Source: Breoghania sp037026715 (lineage in GTDB: Bacteria > Pseudomonadota > Alphaproteobacteria > Rhizobiales > Stappiaceae). Taken from it: DNA of 7,150 nucleotides. Below the pieces are notes generated by a model that was not told the origin of the DNA, did not search any database, and saw only the letters and a list, made by a program, of their open reading frames with translations. A program made the translations under genes and the position numbers. Shown here in pieces: positions 6,801 to 7,150 of the stretch (position 1 is its first letter; each line of letters begins with the position of its first letter). The DNA lies in NCBI RefSeq assembly GCF_037026715.1, contig NZ_JBANCG010000024.1:1-7150 (forward strand), written 5' to 3'.

Positions 6801-7150
6801 GTTTCAGAAGGGGATCAAAGATCTTCTGACGCGCCAGTTGCGCGGCTTCGCTCACGAACTCGTTGCCGTTCGGGTCCACATCCCCGCGCCGGGCGGCATA
6901 GGCGACGGCCTCCGTGAACGCACGGCGACGCCCCTTCCATTTGCCCGCCTTGCGCGCCGCGCGGTAGAGCTTCTTTTCACCGATCAGATACTCGGCAACC
7001 GCGCCGCGCTCGTAGTATTTGACCAGGTTCTCGACACTCGCCCCCGTGGACGAGGCATCGCCGCCGTGCGTCAGATCGCTGCCGAGCGACCGGCCTTCCA
7101 TGTTCATCTTCGTGTAGATCGGATTGTCCACGAGACGGGCGTAGGCCTCA
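3829..7150 (-). CDS. C-terminal part of a giant phage internal virion / ejection (polyvalent-type) protein, 5' partial
   Basis: The frame is open to the window edge. The GTG at 7131 has no Shine-Dalgarno and is preceded by in-frame codons, so this is the C-terminal ~1,106 residues of a longer protein. Numbering from the GTG codon: residues 30-155 are helical and basic and include a YVTRVYD motif; 160-260 are highly charged and probably coiled coil; 263-356 resemble a module I recognise from large phage polyvalent proteins (GGV, a Leu-rich helix, PGLLRK, SGY, then an acidic helix with LAAIRDELGG); 390-540 are again coiled-coil-like; 590-720 hold a conserved-looking block ending in NYMRLLGG and SSLSDL; 900-930 hold LWTHSNWGK and FQSFALASHQR. 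Fairly hydrophobic helices lie near 700-722 and 938-955. No catalytic motif is visible; any enzymatic domain would be upstream. Podoviruses often carry such proteins next to the tail fibre gene, and they are ejected with the DNA. The family assignment rests on motif memory and position; the exact role is inferred. Confidence 0.6.
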   Translation of the reverse strand, partial: EAYARLVDNPIYTKMNMEGRSLGSDLTHGGDASSTGASVENLVKYYERGAVAEYLIGEKKLYRAARKAGKWKGRRRAFTEAVAYAARRGDVDPNGNEFVSEAAQLARQKIFDPLLKRMQELRILPQDLHLDTALSYVTRVYDRPKIIARASEFKAIVRRHVSGAVRKAQERQEEIRIARTINKATDLDDELARAHTRLKNVEGRLEKRKSVRARKVDLIRKEEGKRLDVLRDRVPRSVLDVAKSTRHDDAIMKDVARVGRARPSRARYPILGILKAHGGVHADSDLAAELRHMGVTHKTVPGLLRKEKGLRDIDNLVAGEDPLLARMSDPDSGYVDRDEVLAAIRDELGGNPLREGDELAEEAARDALEQNVEHWLDSIGLSPNASVKEVRQYLDNAVRAEHQLTDLDKRIAAMNRDLEDFDRLTDDVAKEQTIAGASADKLADELNELEARINEVRQYANGSRRVSILVDYADARKGLEQVKARQSRLGKRIEELEAVPAGKVTPEIAAELRALRHDKIGVDERVIKGEAKVEKLKPYLPKDAGDDLDFISPEDFNEYVNEIVNSIYDNVTGNGQGDMPQWLTPATRGPLKGRLLRIPDVELEGFLVSDMDAITRHYARTAGAEVELTSKFGRADMRDQFKALDDEYHQKLDAAKTEAERKSLTKAFERDQTNLAAFRDMIRGTYRSAEQNSNWGRLTRAALTFNYMRLLGGVALSSLSDLSRSVAVHGVRATMRDGVPILVSRLKAAKISRADARALGAVTETVLQSRLAQLAELTDPYAYGSTFERFLSNSSNVFSRLTFLGAWNDTMKTMAAVMTQNRIMRNALRPGAMSREERAYMAYLGFDEDMTRRIAAQFRTHGVREKNVYGANVEAWDDDVARRAFAAALNKDVDRTIVTKGVADTPLWTHSNWGKVVTQFQSFALASHQRVLIAGLQERPHRLAEQMVFSTALGMLVSWAKYKERGDDDRAERLLDNPGEWIANGLDRSGLLAIPFQISNTMDKIGVSHAGPVPLTITSALQTAAGDRDTGGTVSRYASRNSMGALFGPSVGLVQDLVTIASQTARGEVDRQGAKAMLRLVPGGTLPGARTLLNTKVRPALENAVE

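Overview
This window is a stretch of a tailed-phage or prophage late region. All supported genes are on the minus strand, so it reads right to left. The DNA is GC-rich and the proteins are rich in Ala and Arg. The lysis enzyme family (GH108) and the tail proteins are types common in phages of Alphaproteobacteria. The host assignment is an inference. No integrase, attachment site, tRNA or bacterial gene is present, so the sequence cannot show whether this is a prophage or a virus genome.

Layout in transcription order. (1) 7150-3829: the C-terminal ~1,106 residues of a very large virion or ejection protein, open past the right edge. (2) 3828-3695: a 134-bp spacer with no convincing terminator or promoter. 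(3) 3694-2051: a 547-aa podovirus-style tail fibre. (4) 2051-1449: a 200-aa DUF4376 protein, coupled to the fibre gene through a TGATG stop/start overlap. (5) 1421-1399: a strong intrinsic terminator. (6) 1373-810: a GH108 endolysin. (7) 707-351: a holin-like membrane protein. (8) 344-114: a small spanin-like inner-membrane protein. (9) from 214 past the left edge: an overlapping lipoprotein gene in another frame, with a textbook lipobox, read here as the outer-membrane spanin.

How the parts fit. The large protein probably travels inside the capsid and helps DNA cross the envelope. The fibre recognises the host surface, and the DUF4376 protein is a candidate fibre-assembly partner. The second block is a complete Gram-negative lysis cassette: a muramidase without a secretion signal, a membrane protein to release it, and an overlapping inner/outer membrane spanin pair. 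A terminator separates the tail block from the lysis block, which suggests the lysis genes rely on read-through or on a separate promoter.

The least obvious content is the overlapping lipoprotein gene at the left edge. It has no stop codon inside the window and lies partly inside another gene, so routine gene calling could easily miss it. There is no gene-free stretch longer than 300 bases.
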